NCBI GenBank assembly: GCA_001695595.3
Contig: MBPM02000019.1
Location: forward strand, 930,001-994,000
Direction of reading: 5' to 3'
DNA: 64,000 nt
From: Plasmopara viticola
Lineage: Eukaryota; Oomycota; Peronosporomycetes; Peronosporales; Peronosporaceae
Numbering within the stretch: position 1 is the stretch's first letter; every line of letters begins with the position of its first letter. This document shows, piece by piece, positions 24,026 through 33,861 of the stretch. Position numbers and translations under genes: made by a program. Under the pieces are notes generated by a model. That model saw only the letters and a program-made list of their open reading frames with translations, was not told where the DNA came from and searched no databases.

Positions 24026-26068
24026 TTACGGGCGGCCGAGACGACTAACATCAAAATGCGATATCGTCGTGAAAAAAGACTGTAACGAAAAATACCGTTT
24101 CAAGACACTTACTTTATCCGAATTCGATTTGCCATTAAAGATATGCCGTAACTCGGCCCGTAGCTCACGAAGAAAGGTTGGATTCGAAATGATATCACGA
24201 TGACCCACGCCATCAATTTCCCATACGCCAGTCTAGAGCAAAGCATCACATTACCCAGCATTAAAGAACCATCCTAGATGACTTCAAAGCTACAGTCTAG
24301 ACGCACCGATCGCGTGCCTCCGTGCACTTTTTTCACGCTTTCAAAAAACGTAATCTTGTCGCGGTTCTGCGCTCCAAAGAGCCCCGCAAAGAAGCTTGCA
24401 CTACTCGAGGCTGCTCTTGACTCTGCCTCGCATATAGGTCGATTGTTTTTCGACAGCGCGTACTCAGCATGGTGATGCCTCCCATGTCGTACCGCACGAA
24501 CTTGCGTGATGTTGTCGCCCGAAAAGTACACGGATTGGGGCGTCTGAGTGACCCGAACGCTCGCGCCTTTCGCTCCCAGCCACGTGTGGGCATACGAGAG
24601 CGAATGGTACGGGATCGTGCCATCACCCGTTTTGCGGCACGTGGGCTCTTGTCCTTGTTCGTGCAAAAGACGCATCTGAACCCAACGTTCGGGGGTGGCC
24701 ACGCTTTCATAGTCATAGAAAATCTTCGTCTGTAGGTACAACGCAGTTCAGTAAATGTCCTCGAATCCACTTTGGATGTAGCGACACGTACTGGGACATT
24801 GACACCATAGACACTGTAGACTGCAGCAATGGGAGGGCGCTTCCACGGCTTGAAAAAGTCGAGGACCGGGTCTTCCACGTAAAACTTGGTACGCATTGCT
24901 TCCAATTCAGCAAACGTCGGGTCGTGCGATGCCATGTCACGGAAAAAGTGACCCGACGCGACGTCCGAGCTCGTATAGTTGCGAATCTCCACAAGCCCGT
25001 CCTTGGCAGTCCCTTTCGGTCGAAATCGCACCGTCACCAAGACGTCGTCGTCCTTGGCTACGTTCAAGCCAGAAGGAATGGGCATGAAACTCAAGATGGA
25101 GCCTAATATTCACACCACGAGCTTAGCAGTAATCACTGACTAAAAATGCCACGACACCGCACCAAATGACACGACGAGCTTGCGCATTTCGCTCTGTGTG
25201 ATTGGCAACCCTTCCGTGAGCCCCGACGTAATGAGTTCAAGAGACTCGATACTTCCAAGGAGTGGAGACCCAACGGCAAAGTAGGCGGAAACGTGGGCAT
25301 CGATCCACTCTTGCCAATGGTTGCGCCCGACTTCGTCCTTGAGCCACTCGAGGAAGTACCGAAAGACACTATTGCCCATCGAGTGGGCAATCACGACCAG
25401 GCCCCCTCTCCTCCCGTCCATTGCCACCGTCAGCTCAACTACACGAGCACGACAATTAAAAAAGGAACGTCTTGACCCGCCATTGGACACGAAAGCACGC
25501 ACTCTTTTGCTTGAGGGATAGAAAGAACTTGTCCCGTTGCTGCAGTTTACGCGGTGGCAGGCGCCAGTCGTACGTGGCCACAACCAACTGCTCTGGATCC
25601 AGTCCAAAGCGATCGACGAGATCTTGAATGTTTTTGCGCCAAATGGTCGAGAGCGGACCCGTGACAAGACCGGGATCGAGCTCCGACACGGCGTCAATGC
25701 CTTGTGCCGCGCTACATGCATGCATCCGTCAGCTCACTCATACTACAAGGACGACAAGCACCTGAGACGAACCGCAGCTTGCACACGCCTTCGTCTTGGG
25801 TCGTAATGTTGAGCTTCATGCAACTGGTCCAACAATCACTTTGTGTTAAGACACGCGCGACGTCAACCCACACTCGATCGCCAAAGTTAATGTCTCGGTA
25901 CAAATTCGAGCGAAAGCCCGTGGGGCACTTGTAGTGGCTCCACGAATGCAATTGCGACGACGCAAAGCCCGGGAGGAGCAGCACTGGACGCGTTGGCATC
26001 ACTGTATCCTGATCAAAGGCTTGGATGCACAACATTGTCCACGAGAGCAGCAGGAGTCGCGCCGCCAT
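24026..26068 (-). CDS. LCAT/PDAT-like acyltransferase or phospholipase, secretory
   Basis: Six exons: 26068-25773, 25711-25503, 25438-25163, 25102-24792, 24729-24307 and 24232-24026 (introns 61, 64, 60, 62, 74 nt), about 573 residues. A hydrophobic N-terminus (MAARLLLLSWTMLCIQ) is a likely signal peptide or anchor. LCAT-family features in order: VLLLPGFASSQLHSW with the lid-type Cys-rich segment after it, LDPGLVTGPLSTIW, VATYDWRLPP, the nucleophile Ser in VIAHSMGN, SPLLGS, VYGVNVP, the Asp in TGDGTIPY, and the His in GVGHRD. These give a complete Ser-Asp-His triad. Members transfer acyl groups from phospholipids to sterols or diacylglycerol, or simply hydrolyse phospholipids, and the sequence does not settle which. 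The C-terminal end is the least certain part: a GTAAGT at 24112-24107 could be a further donor. Confidence 0.9.
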
Positions 26069-26244
26069 CTTCCGGTCGGGTCGTTTCTTCGACGATTATT
26101 GACTGCTCGACGGAGGTTATGAAAAGGGTACCGCTTGCATCTGATTCCGAGCCGTTACGAAGCAGAGACGAGCCATCGGAGCAGGGGTCTCCTTAGCTGT
26201 GTACTACCAATGCTATTATTGTGCCTGTTGATATTATTGTCGCC
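26069..26244. promoter_or_regulatory. Divergent (shared) promoter region
   Basis: Only 176 bp separate the start codons of the LCAT-like gene (-) and the EF-hand protein gene (+). Both promoters and both 5' leaders must lie here or overlap the genes. No TATA box or clear oomycete initiator was assigned. The call rests on the geometry alone. Confidence 0.55.
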
Positions 26245-28284
26245 ATGGCTTTTGATTGGGAATGTGAAGCGTACGAAGTCGCGCTGGCACCGTGGTCGTG
26301 GGATCTCACGCGGCAGCGAACCGTGTGCGTCCACGTGGCAGTGGCAGAGCAGCGAACGCCGGACGTTGCACTGCGCTTTGACTTGACGGTGCAACACGAC
26401 AGAGCAGAGCAGGAGGAAGATGGTTGTGTGCCACCGAGGCGTCTGATGCGCCTCGTGACTCAGCGACAGATGCTTTGCGTGTTTGAGTTTGCATTCGTTG
26501 GTGCAGGGAGGAAGAAGCGACGACCGTGCGGGAATGGTCGAGACGATGAGAGAGTGGATATTCGACTGCACCAGTGGCTCGTGGGTGGTGGACAGGTGCG
26601 AGCCCCGTCGAAAGAGGAGCTCGTGAGGTGGCTACTGGCTTGGATGGTGGTGACGCCAGGGGCAGTCGAAGGCGAACGTGAGCGTGATCCGGATTGGAGT
26701 GTACTACTGTGTGGCGAGAAAGGGATGGAGGACATGGTGGGTGAGGGAGAGGAGAGCGCGTTGCGTGATGAAGCTATTGACGCGAGCGAGTTTGTGTGCG
26801 TGGGTGGGACTGGTCTTGCGGAGAATGAGGATACTGGTGATTGTGATAGTGATACGTATAGCGAGGATGATGAATCGCCGCCTCCGTACGAGGTTGTCGA
26901 AGGTGCGGGGTCGGAAGGATGGGATCGTGGAGAGCAACGGAGTACCAGTTCTTCAGCTGTTCACGCCATCGATTTTGATGCGAACATTTCACCACCTCAG
27001 CTTCAGCAAAGAGTGAAACGATCGAGTTGCAATAGCAAAAGCCAAAGTCTTGTAACTTTGTTGCCATGCGCAACACGAACCGAGCAAGATGTACAGCCTT
27101 TACTGAAACCAGCGATCGTGCACTTGACTTTGCCACAGGATGCTGTGCGTGAGTCGCGGTTTGGGACACGATCGGACGAGTGGATGGATGGTCGACGGCA
27201 AACTTATCAAGAGTTGAGGACAGCGCGGCGAAATGTGCGAATTGCTAAAGCGGAGCAAGATAGAGGCGAGAAGCTTGCTTGCTCGCGTCATTATCAGTCA
27301 CGGAGAGAGGCGAAATGGAAGGAGCGGACGAGTGAACGAGCGCATTGCGATGCGCTTAAAGTTCGGCGGTCAGTCACGGATATGCTTGAGCATTGTGATG
27401 AAGAGAGGGCAATGGAGACGCAATTGGAGCGTGGAAGACGCTACACTCGCGTTGGGTTGGGAAACAGTGAAAAGACTTTTCGTCGGAGTCTCAAACTGGA
27501 GCGTGAACGACTTTTAGATAAAGAGATGAAGCTCAGACGCGGTATTTCTGGAAAAGAAGCTGAGTTTGTGTATGACCTTGACGGACGCCGGCACAGTTTA
27601 AACCAAGCTGGTTTGGTCGCAAAAGCGGGTGTGCTTGCAAATGCAATGCGTAAGGTTCGACGTGGTTCTAGACACAGTGTCAAGGCGGATGTGCAACACG
27701 ATGGGACTTTCGGGAACAGTGAGGTTCAGCGCATGTTGCGCGAGGAGAGCGCTGGGGATTCTCTTGAGCGAACGGAAGACCAGACCTTGTCACTTGAGAA
27801 CAGGCTTGTCGATGGCGGGGCTCATCTTGAGAACCTGCTTTGGGACTATTTTTTTCGGAATACCTTTTCTAAACGATGGGATGGACGAAAGAACGCATAC
27901 ACGTCCGATCGCGAGGTGAAGAAGTTGTTTACGAGGTACGATCCCGACAGTCGAGGAGTGGTATCGCTTGAGGACTTTCAATTGCTCTTGGATCATCTCG
28001 GCGTTAACTACGACGACACTGAAGTCATGCTGCTAGCTCTTAAATATCACGCTGGCAAAGATGGATCTATCGATTATTGTGACTTTTTGAATTATGTAAA
28101 GTTTCCCAAGACCCGTGTCAAACCGATTTCGAGGAAAAACAAGAGCTACGAACCGGTCAAAGAGCCGAATTTGCTGGCTAGCAATGGCTCAAGTCCATCA
28201 CTAGCTGGTACGTCACGAATTTTGGTTGAATTGCAAGAATTGTCATCAACACAAGCAAAACTTCGTCGTCTCCTTAAGATATGA
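26245..28284 (+). CDS. Unrecognised protein with C-terminal EF-hand pair
   Basis: A single exon of 679 residues from the ATG at 26245. I do not recognise the protein. The first 160 or so residues look folded (alternating hydrophobic stretches such as VCVHVAVA and MLCVFEFAFVG). An acidic linker follows, with a PPPY motif at residues 212-215, a possible WW-domain ligand. Residues about 310-460 are Arg/Glu-rich and probably a long helix or coiled coil. Near the C-terminus an EF-hand loop, DPDSRGVVSLED (residues 566-577), has acidic residues at positions 1, 3 and 12 (Asp, not the usual Glu). About 36 residues later a second, degenerate loop (AGKDGSIDYCDF) completes the pair. Calcium binding is therefore plausible at one site. 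Oomycetes encode many EF-hand proteins of basal-body or flagellar function, but that link is only a guess here. Confidence 0.8.
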   Translation: MAFDWECEAYEVALAPWSWDLTRQRTVCVHVAVAEQRTPDVALRFDLTVQHDRAEQEEDGCVPPRRLMRLVTQRQMLCVFEFAFVGAGRKKRRPCGNGRDDERVDIRLHQWLVGGGQVRAPSKEELVRWLLAWMVVTPGAVEGERERDPDWSVLLCGEKGMEDMVGEGEESALRDEAIDASEFVCVGGTGLAENEDTGDCDSDTYSEDDESPPPYEVVEGAGSEGWDRGEQRSTSSSAVHAIDFDANISPPQLQQRVKRSSCNSKSQSLVTLLPCATRTEQDVQPLLKPAIVHLTLPQDAVRESRFGTRSDEWMDGRRQTYQELRTARRNVRIAKAEQDRGEKLACSRHYQSRREAKWKERTSERAHCDALKVRRSVTDMLEHCDEERAMETQLERGRRYTRVGLGNSEKTFRRSLKLERERLLDKEMKLRRGISGKEAEFVYDLDGRRHSLNQAGLVAKAGVLANAMRKVRRGSRHSVKADVQHDGTFGNSEVQRMLREESAGDSLERTEDQTLSLENRLVDGGAHLENLLWDYFFRNTFSKRWDGRKNAYTSDREVKKLFTRYDPDSRGVVSLEDFQLLLDHLGVNYDDTEVMLLALKYHAGKDGSIDYCDFLNYVKFPKTRVKPISRKNKSYEPVKEPNLLASNGSSPSLAGTSRILVELQELSSTQAKLRRLLKI

Positions 28285-28904
28285 GCGTTGATCAAGATTG
28301 TAGGATGGATTTTTTGCTTGATAATTATTTAAAGCGACCATAATAATCACAACTAGACCTACATTCGGTTAAATGAATATATATTACTTCTAATTTGCCA
28401 TAATGCAATTTAGAGAAAAAGCATTTGAACTACAGATGCACATTAGTACGCACAAACATTAATTGAAAAATGCAAATTTTTTACAAGTCAATTAGCTTGA
28501 AAACCAAAAAAAATCTAATTTTTCCGACTGCTCCGTAATATTTAACAATCATCCTGACTACGGTGCTTGTAGTCAATGTACATAATAATCTGCGTATGCA
28601 ATTTCATCTATGATGACACTAAAGTCGAGCTATTTTCATCAGCAAGGTCAATTAGGTTCCTTCTTGTTCTGAATGCAAGAATTACATTTAACAGAAATCA
28701 GTCTACGACTATACCTCCAAATGTCCTTTTACATATAACAAAACCACACCTTAATTAAATTTTCATCTACATTTTACCTGGATGTGTTTCCAATTCATAT
28801 GCCCCAGCTCGATAGCCCAAATCTGCTAACCAGCACTACTGTACGACGCTCTCGATCCTTCCTCTTGCTCTTCTTACAAAGCGCAGATCCGCTGCTCGAC
28901 CCAC
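28285..28904. other. AT-rich intergenic region
   Basis: No gene. It is the 3' flank of two converging genes: the EF-hand protein (+) and the SPT2-domain protein (-). Confidence 0.65.
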
Positions 28905-30633
28905 TCACTTTTTCTTCTTCAGCAACTTTTTGTTGCGTAAATCCTCTCGAAAGTCTTCATACTCACCATAAAGGGCACTACAACACCAACCACCCGTCAA
29001 GACACAAGAACCCACCACGCAAAACAAGACCCCTTTAACCATACCTGCGCTTCTCTTCCTTTTGGATTTCGTCAAAGGATGCCTCCATGTTAATCGAGTC
29101 GTCCGAGTCGAACGAATACTGTCGCTTCCTGTTCTTGCGAAACATTGCCGCAATGTGGCCAGGACGATACTCACCGTCGTCACTCACGACAAAACTATCA
29201 TCCGAGTCTTCCTCTTCGAAAGGATCTCGTCGTCGAACGCGCGACTCTTTCGAAAACTGATCACGTCGACGCGAAGAGGCAGATGTCGAGTGTCTATGGC
29301 GCAACTCATCCAACGCCTGCTGAATCAACCGGTGATGCCCTTTCTTGGGCACCAACGACGGCAAATCAGCTTTCTCAATCGTGCTCAGTAGCTTGATCGA
29401 GTCGAATCCGTTTTCAAAAAACGCCGGAGCGTATTCGCTCATATCCACGCTCAATCCTTTTAGCCATGACAGCACCTCCCGTTGACCTTCAGAGTAGTTC
29501 ATCTCTTTTTTCCTCGTGGCTGTGCTCGTTTTCTTCTTGGCGCCACCGGACACGTTGCTGGCAGTCGACGCCAATCCTACACCGCACACACGTGGGTACA
29601 TTTTATCCAACATGGCTTTGCGGACATCCAACGCAGGTGAAATCGTGCTCGACACTAAACTACTTTTCGATATTGAGGCGCTCGACGGCCGCGATCCAGG
29701 TCTAGTTCGTCCATTTCCGAGTGTGCTATGAATCTGAGCACGCTCAGGCTCTCGACGGCCATTCTCATTCCCCTTGTCGACTTGTCCCGACAGTGCCCTG
29801 TACTTTAGCTGGCGCTGTCGATGCCTTTCTTCCACTGACCTGTAACGACCACGTGTAGCCTCATTAGCCTCATCAAGATCCATCCACCCCGTCCACGTGG
29901 CTAGTTACGGCAACGAACAACAGCTTACATATTGGCCATGGATGGATGAGGACGCCGTGCCTGCTGCTGGACTCTCGACGCAGGTACTACGCGACGCGCC
30001 GGTGGTGCCGATGCAGCCCTATAAGTTGCAGTCGCGAGCGACCGACGCTGCGCCAAGTGCGCTCTGCCTACTGAACTTCTTGATGGAGCAGTAGATACTT
30101 TCGTGCCTCTCCTACCTTTCGAGATAGGCCCACTTAGCACTTGGACCGTCCGCGAGTCGCGCTTGGCTCTCTCGCTTGCGTACCCTTCTTGCAGCCTCTT
30201 CCTCGCACTCTCTAATCGCTTTTGATCCCCTGTATCAACTAGACAAGCACAAGCCACCCCTTCGCTCAATTACTCGACAATATACGAGCCTAGAGATCTA
30301 CTCACTTTGCTTAGGTGGCGATGGACTCGGCACGCGCTGTCGTTTCAGCGGCCCATTGGACGTCGCAATCCCCACTTGATGCTTCCACTTCTTCGTCAGG
30401 CTTTGACTGTAGCCACGAACAATTTCGTCGTCGTGTTTCTTTAATTTGTTGACGGCAGCCCCAATTTTCGTGCGCTGCAGTAAATCTTTATCCACTTTTA
30501 GCGTCGTGAGTTTGCCCAAAAGCCGCTGCATGTCAGTCACCACGCTCTGGTCCGACGTCCAACCATCGCGTTGGGTCACCTGTGCGATCTGTTGCGCCAT
30601 AGCCGCCACGTCCTTCTCGTCCGTCCCAGCCAT
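28905..30633 (-). CDS. SPT2-family chromatin protein with TFIIS-N and SAM domains
   Basis: Four exons, 30633-30306, 30229-29929, 29839-29045 and 28977-28905 (introns 76, 89, 67 nt), keep one frame for 498 residues. Residues about 30-100 match a TFIIS N-terminal (LW) helical bundle, with MQRLLGKLTTLKV, TKIGAAVNKLKKH and LTKKWK. A basic Arg/Lys linker contains RDSRTVQVLSGP. A SAM domain lies at roughly residues 335-400 (VLSWLKGLSVDMSEYAPAF to LIQQALDEL). The C-terminus has SPT2 features: an acidic stretch, an MFRKNRKRQYSFDSDDS motif, then MEASFDEIQKEEKR and a charged tail completed by the last exon. SPT2 proteins are histone H3-H4 chaperones acting in transcribed chromatin, and TFIIS-N domains bind elongation factors. 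Both point to transcription elongation in the nucleus. Donor and acceptor choices were fixed by frame; the exon 2/3 junction is the least certain. Confidence 0.85.
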
Positions 30634-31399
30634 TGCGCCACGTCCTTCAGCTGACGTCTAACACTGTCGCCCCCTGGCTGCTTTTTATAAAGCCATCAGA
30701 GCTTGGGAAAAACCTAATCAAGTGTGGTGCACACATCCACTTGTATTGGATTAACGTATATGACTACACAATAAAAAATAGAGCTTTCGAAATAGTTGTA
30801 AGATTATTTGTTTTTGGTATGATTTTGCTAAATAGATGCCGCGCTTGTCATCTCTTCTGTAATATAGGTCATTCCGCAACGTGCCAGCTACCCAACAAGC
30901 GGGAGGAGACAAGCTCAAGCTTGCTCCTCCGCTTCCCCAGCTGTCTCGTCGCCCCGCTCCGCCCCCCCGGGTCGCGCCGAGCCTCCACCCCCGCCCCCGC
31001 AGTTCGCGTCACTCAGACAGTTAGGCGCCTACAGTAAAGTGTAGGCTCATCGTTGCTGAGGACAAGAACTAAGTGCGCTAAGACTTACCGAAAGGTATCG
31101 AGTGGTTTCGTTTGAACTACATCGTAGTGCGACTCACCCATCAGGACGCTAGGCTGTACTGACGTGAGCCAACGAAAGCTTAATTCCGCGTGGAGTGGAA
31201 GAGAGCATACTTTGTAGACTGCACCTTCAATGTGTCCGGATACTGAGGTACCTTTCGACTAGTGTTGGCTCAAGTGTCTTTCGGCACTGGAGACGCAGTA
31301 CGCGCGTCTCCACAGTTCCCTGCGTTCATTCGCAACCAATGGTGAGTTTTCCGCAGTACTCTCCAGCTGTGACGGGCCCTCAACGCGACAAAGCTTGGC
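30634..31399. other. Intergenic region with a GC-rich, C-biased patch
   Basis: No gene seen. The first part is the 5' flank of the SPT2-domain gene. At about 30940-31005 there is an abrupt GC-rich patch with long C-runs on the plus strand (G-runs on the minus strand) inside otherwise AT-rich DNA. The last part leads into the LINE remnant. Confidence 0.6.
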
Positions 31400-33590
31400 G
31401 CCAAACGTAACACAACACCGCTCCACGGGCCGAACTTTCGCACCCTGCTGACGCCATTTTCGAGAAGGCGGAGGCAGCCTTACTGGATCCCGACCGGGAT
31501 CGACAAGACAAACGCTGCGCTGCCCTGGCAGGCGTTCCGCAGCAAGTTTCCCCGAAGCTGCTTCTACCCATGTGGATTCCAGCTTAGGAACTAACGGCTA
31601 CCTTCACGGATACCGAGATCATGACCTCGCTGGGTTCGACTCCACAAAGCGTCACGTGGACCTTGAACCTCAGCAGCCTTCGTGACTTCAAGACAGTCCG
31701 CAATAGTGGGACCAGCTTCCAGTGTACCAATCGGGATCTTTGTACGAAACTAGAAAAAGAAATGTGATCATTTGTGGTCGCAATTCCAAACTCCAACCGT
31801 AACCGAAGTATTCCCATTGGTACTACGTGGACCCACTGCGCCTGTACGACGACACGACAGGCGGCGTCATCTACGACTGGTTTATTAACCAAGGCACACC
31901 GCCGGTGTTTATTACACCGGCTCATACTCCCGCAGCTGACGGGAATTCTTTAACCAAAAGTTACCCTCATGCTGATTTATCGCATCCTACTCCGCAAAAC
32001 CCAGTTATCTGGGCAAGGCTACACAGTGGTGCATCACCGAAATCGCGCCTTCAACAGCGTTATCCCACCGTTACAAGTAACTATATTAAGTAGTGATTGG
32101 TCAAGAAACTTCGGGCAAAGGGATGCCAGGCTTGCCAGCCTACGCCAGCGCCTCCTAGCACTGACCAAAAAGAAACGGGCAGCATACCGCCCGCATTTGA
32201 TGAGAAGAGCGATGCCAGCGATACTGATGCGATGGTCGATGCCTTATCGTCACAAAGAAAGCCACATAGTGGGGATGAATCTGATGACGAGTCATCCCAA
32301 CGCAGCTCTATGGACAGTCTCGAATGTGCCATCGTAGCCAATTTCAAGTCAATTTGGCCTCACGATTGCACTGCCGTCTTCCCTGTTGGCGGCACAATTG
32401 CAGATCCAGCGGTAGATCTGCGCGGCCTATCCCCTCCCAAACCGAAAACCCGATGGACGCATCAGTTAACTCATTGGTTAAGATGAACCTATTCCTCCGG
32501 ACCAGAACCTCATTCTGTGGGACAACTCAACAAACCCACCGCAATCTGTAGCCTCCTATGTGAAGATTTCCGAGATGACAAAAGGGGCCATGAATGCGGC
32601 GGTTCGACAAGGCAACGTTAAACAAATGTCGCTTCAGGAACTCTGCACAACAATTTAAGACTTTTTGGATGCATTCTGCTCGATAACCGACCCAGCCATG
32701 GTGATCGCATCGGTGCAAGCTCAGCCAGTCTTCATCGAGTCTTGTTCGACACCACGGCGAAGGAAAACTTCCAATATCTTTGCGCAAAAGCCTTCGGGCA
32801 TGCCGTTCTCCGCGAAATATCCACGCTACCTTGTACACTGGAGGAGGAATGCTGTGTGATTGAGCGGATGTCCACGCTTTATCCGAATCAACAGGATCTC
32901 GATCCTCAGACCGTTCTGGGACAGCTGTGTCCAGAGCCAAGACATCAAGATGGGGAAGCACGTATAATCCGTCTCCTCGGACCTTCTTTACAGACTTCAA
33001 CACAAGGCAATATACCTTGGCTAAGCGCTTGTACCACCACAATTGCGGTGTGCTTGAAACCGCGCCGCATCTCTTTTGATACTGCGACTGTGCGGTTGAA
33101 ACTTGAAAAGACTGGCTTACCACCTTCTGAGTGCTATTTTCGACCAAACTCGAATGGGAAATGATCCTGTGGTTCAGCGTCGAGTCTACACCTTCGGCCA
33201 AGTTCCAATATGGCTACAGTCTCTTCGTGATTTTTCACATAGCGCGGACTGTAATTTTACGCTGTTTATGGATGCATCAAAATGATATTCGTTTCCACGA
33301 GCTCCCGGCCAACCTGGTAGACGTTCAAGCCCGAATCAAGGCGGTGGTGGCACTTCACGCTGACCGCTACTCCCAGACAACATGACCAAGCGTCATAAAT
33401 GCAGTAAACTTATCCTGCCAAGCACGGACATTGAGTACGAGCATAACCACGCTAATCGGCCATCCGTCTTAAGTTTCAACTTGACTTGACAAAACATAGC
33501 CTGTAAAGCTTAGCGATCAAGTGGATAGAATACGGTAGCTAGGCAATTTGTGGATAAAAGTGTAATGGAATTTGTCTATCTGTAATCCAG
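31400..33590 (+). mobile_element. Internally deleted LINE (non-LTR retrotransposon) copy
   Basis: This block is co-linear with parts of the long LINE at 53.74-60.37 kb. Shared stretches include ADAIFEKAEAALL near 31.44 kb, FITPAH and VVHHRNRAFN at 31.9-32.05 kb, PPQSVASYV with QGNVKQ at 32.53-32.63 kb, DFLDAF-ITDP near 32.66-32.70 kb, and the C-terminal VILRCLWMHQNDIRFHE at about 33.25-33.30 kb. A non-coding 3' tail at 33535-33580 is also shared. Between about 32.75 and 33.13 kb the copies diverge or are rearranged, and the endonuclease and reverse transcriptase that occupy about 55.3-59.2 kb in the other copy are missing. Frames are broken by stops and shifts, so it cannot encode a working element. 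The outer limits are estimates from where similarity is visible by eye. Confidence 0.8.
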
Positions 33591-33861
33591 GTCGCTCTCC
33601 TGACAATAAATTATTTTTGACTTTTGACGAATGGCAACGAGGAACACTACAAGGTTAAAAGTTGACTTATTGCCTCGGCTTTCTTGCAACTCTATGGTGT
33701 TAAGTGACTCGGGCCGGTAATGAATTATTATGACGATGACCCCGTCGACACTATCTTAATCCTGCAGTCACTTATAGCGCCTTCACTAAGCGATCTTCTT
33801 ACCTTTGCTCATCAATGTTTCAGAACCTCTTCTATTAGATTCTATGGCCCAATAAATCACC

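Noticed and set aside
23696..24203. Long open frames on both strands downstream of the LCAT-like gene
   Set aside because: Arginine-rich low-complexity translations on both strands suggest base composition rather than a gene. Only the LCAT-like C-terminal exon is supported.
24730..24791. Apparent frameshift in the LCAT-like gene
   Set aside because: A 62-nt intron with a GTACGT donor and CTACAG acceptor joins the frames exactly and yields VYGVNVPTKIF, as expected for the family.
31635..31648. Another tRNA B-box-like sequence
   Set aside because: It lies within the LINE ORF1 remnant and has no cloverleaf context.
32527..33201. A 224-codon minus-strand open frame
   Set aside because: It is antisense to the LINE remnant, starts without a family match and shows no domain. 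Homology to the second LINE copy is on the plus strand.
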